This document shows positions 62,477 through 64,000 of a stretch of 64,000 nucleotides of DNA, in pieces. Under the pieces are notes generated by a model. That model was not told the DNA's origin. It made no database searches and was given only the letters and a program-made list of their open reading frames with translations. The stretch covers positions 1 to 64,000 of the forward strand of contig JALOAG010000007.1 in assembly GCA_023228875.1 (NCBI GenBank). The letters are read 5' to 3'. Positions within the stretch are counted from its first letter, which is position 1. Each line of letters opens with the position of its first letter. Origin of the DNA: Bacteroidia bacterium. GTDB taxonomy: Bacteria > Bacteroidota > Bacteroidia > NS11-12g > UBA955. The translations under genes were made by a program, and so were the position numbers.

Positions 62477-64000
62477 TCTTATTCCCTTTGAGTGATTGAT
62501 GCACTGCAATATCCATAATCCTCTCTGCGTATGGTTTAGAAAATTCATTGAGAGCATCTTTACATGCAAGTATAACATCTTTTTCTTTTGATTGTAACGA
62601 ATTCTTTAAGTCATCTATTACTTTTAAAGTCCCTTGATATTCATCTTCCGTCAGCAAATCGCGATTTTTATTTAAAAACTGTTCAGTAGTGGCAATTAAC
62701 TGCTGTGACTCCGTGATTGCTTCCTGTAACATTCTCGCTTCCATATCACTTTTGGCATTTTTAATTGAATCAAGCAACATCATTTCCACTTGTTCATCAG
62801 TTAAACCATAAGCCGGTTTAATTTTAATCTCTTGTTTCACTCCCGAACGCAATTCAGTTGCATCAACTGTAAGGATACCATCTGCATCTAACAAAAATGT
62901 TATTTCAACCTTTGGCAAACCTGCAGGCATTGGAGGTATTCCCTTCAACTCAAATTCCCCCAATTTTCTATTGTCTGCCACCAACTCTCTTTCACCTTGA
63001 TAAACATTGATAATAATGCCGGTTTGCCCATCTTTTGAGGTTGTATATTGACGACTCGCCTTACACGGTATTTTAGAATTTCTACTTATTAAGAAGTCCA
63101 TCAAGCCTCCAAGTGTTTCAATCCCTAAAGACAATGGGGTAACATCCAACAACAACACGTCTCTCCTATTTCCGGCTAAGACATCAGCTTCGACAGCCGC
63201 CCCAAGAGACACCACTTCATCAGGATTGAGCTTATCATTGAGTGAAGTGTTTTCAAAAAATGTTTTCACTGCCTCACATACAGCGGGCACCCTGGTTGAT
63301 CCACCCACCATCACTACTTCATCAATATCAGCACAAGTTAATGAAGCATCCGACATTGCCTGATTGCAAGACTCTATTGTATTCTTAATAAAGGGTTGAA
63401 TCAGCTGCTCAAATTTTGTTTTCGCAAGAGTGAGTTTCCCCGTAAAACATGGTGTTTCTATTATTTGGGTGAAATTTTCTTGAGTTGATAAAGCAATCTT
63501 AGCTTGTTCAGCAGTAATTCTGAATTTTTGTGCACTAACTTTATCTTGCTGCAAAATCTCTTTTGCTAATCCAATTTGTGAAATCCAATAATTTACAATG
63601 GCGCTATCAAAATCATCTCCTCCCAAAAATGTATTACCATTAGTAGCCAACACCTCATAAATTCCATTTTCAATTCTCAGTATGGATACATCAAAAGTAC
63701 CGCCTCCAAGGTCATAGACTGCAATTGTTTTGGATTCATCTTTATTCAATCCAATACCATACGCAAGGCTTGCAGCAGTAGGTTCATTAATAATCCTAAG
63801 CACATCCAACCCTGCCATTTTCCCGGCATCTCTGGTAGCCTGCCTTTGGACATCATTAAAATAAGCCGGCACTGTAATTACAGCTTTTGAAACATTTCCA
63901 TTCAAAGCAGCCGATGCTCGCTCTTTCAATTCCCGCAGAATCAGAGCAGAAAGTTCAATCGGATTATAGAATTTATCACCTATGTTGATTTTTACAAGAG
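62469..64000 (-). CDS. hscA: Fe-S assembly chaperone HscA (5' end beyond the window)
   Basis: The frame runs off the right edge, so only the C-terminal ~510 residues are seen, including LVKINIGDKFYNPIELSALILRELKERA before the next visible block. It is a DnaK-type Hsp70. The nucleotide-binding domain has VPAYFNDVQRQATRDAGKMAGL, IINEPTAASLAYG, DLGGGTFDVSIL and VVMVGGSTRVPAV. The substrate-binding domain begins with LDVTPLSLGIETLGG. The features LATNGNTFLGGDDFD, NRRDVLLLDV and ISRNSKIPCKASRQYTTSKDGQTGI point to HscA, which works with IscU, rather than DnaK. The stop overlaps the TTG start of the barrel gene downstream. Confidence 0.85.
   Translation of the reverse strand, partial: LVKINIGDKFYNPIELSALILRELKERASAALNGNVSKAVITVPAYFNDVQRQATRDAGKMAGLDVLRIINEPTAASLAYGIGLNKDESKTIAVYDLGGGTFDVSILRIENGIYEVLATNGNTFLGGDDFDSAIVNYWISQIGLAKEILQQDKVSAQKFRITAEQAKIALSTQENFTQIIETPCFTGKLTLAKTKFEQLIQPFIKNTIESCNQAMSDASLTCADIDEVVMVGGSTRVPAVCEAVKTFFENTSLNDKLNPDEVVSLGAAVEADVLAGNRRDVLLLDVTPLSLGIETLGGLMDFLISRNSKIPCKASRQYTTSKDGQTGIIINVYQGERELVADNRKLGEFELKGIPPMPAGLPKVEITFLLDADGILTVDATELRSGVKQEIKIKPAYGLTDEQVEMMLLDSIKNAKSDMEARMLQEAITESQQLIATTEQFLNKNRDLLTEDEYQGTLKVIDDLKNSLQSKEKDVILACKDALNEFSKPYAERIMDIAVHQSLKGNKIV

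Noticed and set aside
1..64000. CRISPR array, rRNA or tRNA genes
   Set aside because: I saw no spaced identical repeats of CRISPR type and no cloverleaf or rRNA sequence while reading; a tRNA scan would settle it.

Overview
The window looks like a Bacteroidota chromosome segment, probably Chitinophagia/Sphingobacteriia-like, although the order cannot be fixed from sequence alone. The evidence is: Por_Secre_tail (type IX secretion, T9SS) C-terminal sorting domains; TAnnTTTG-type -7 promoter boxes placed just before genes; weak ribosome binding sites; PorT-like outer-membrane barrels; a TonB-dependent receptor; an S46 dipeptidyl-peptidase; and an atpD-atpC pair separate from the rest of the ATP synthase genes.

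Region 1 (1 to about 19060) is an accessory island. At its left edge is a serine recombinase on the minus strand, interrupted by an in-frame amber codon. A gene-free stretch follows, with ten-base direct repeats and an 18-bp perfect palindrome. Then comes one plus-strand operon of giant proteins that I cannot tie to any described function. It contains (A) a 1024-aa protein ending in an M15/LAS-type zinc-peptidase motif, followed by a small putative lipoprotein; (B) a DUF6603-like protein of about 1273 aa with a T7-tract frameshift near its start; (C) a 980-aa protein; and (D) a protein with an LLPVRIETRF motif, broken by an amber codon and cut short at its 3' end. Between C and D, a unit of about 1.98 kb occurs three times in tandem. 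Each unit holds the last ~139 residues of protein C followed by a secreted FG-GAP beta-propeller protein with a T9SS tail. The second propeller gene is frameshifted at a G7 tract. This operon and its amplified cassettes are the most novel content of the window.

Region 2 (19265-23793) is core metabolism: fabG-tatC-rpiB in a tight operon, nadK on the opposite strand, and gltA with a strong terminator. A gap of about 1 kb holds an internally deleted IS1182-like transposase remnant. Region 3 (24774-31403) has a TerC/Alx-type membrane protein, an SDR, a FAD oxidoreductase, and a three-gene set (small Cys-containing protein, FixH/YtkA-like lipoprotein, OprC-like TonB receptor) that suggests copper handling.

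Region 4 (31443-41012), all minus strand, carries housekeeping genes: lptB-recJ, rlmN, ald, and thrS-infC-rpmI-rplT with a terminator. Region 5 (41085-50906) has etfBA with a bifunctional-nuclease gene, rodA, small membrane and barrel proteins, a methionine gamma-lyase-type enzyme, a UvrD/PcrA helicase and a glucosaminidase-like protein.

Region 6 (51180-56761) is a cluster of surface or secreted proteins: two paralogous lipoproteins translationally linked to a subtilisin-like protease, a Cys-rich secreted orphan, and a T9SS-exported protein. Region 7 (56959-64000) has atpC-atpD, an S46 dipeptidyl-peptidase, a DUF2007 protein, an outer-membrane barrel and hscA, which runs off the right edge. 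No tRNA, rRNA or CRISPR array was recognised.
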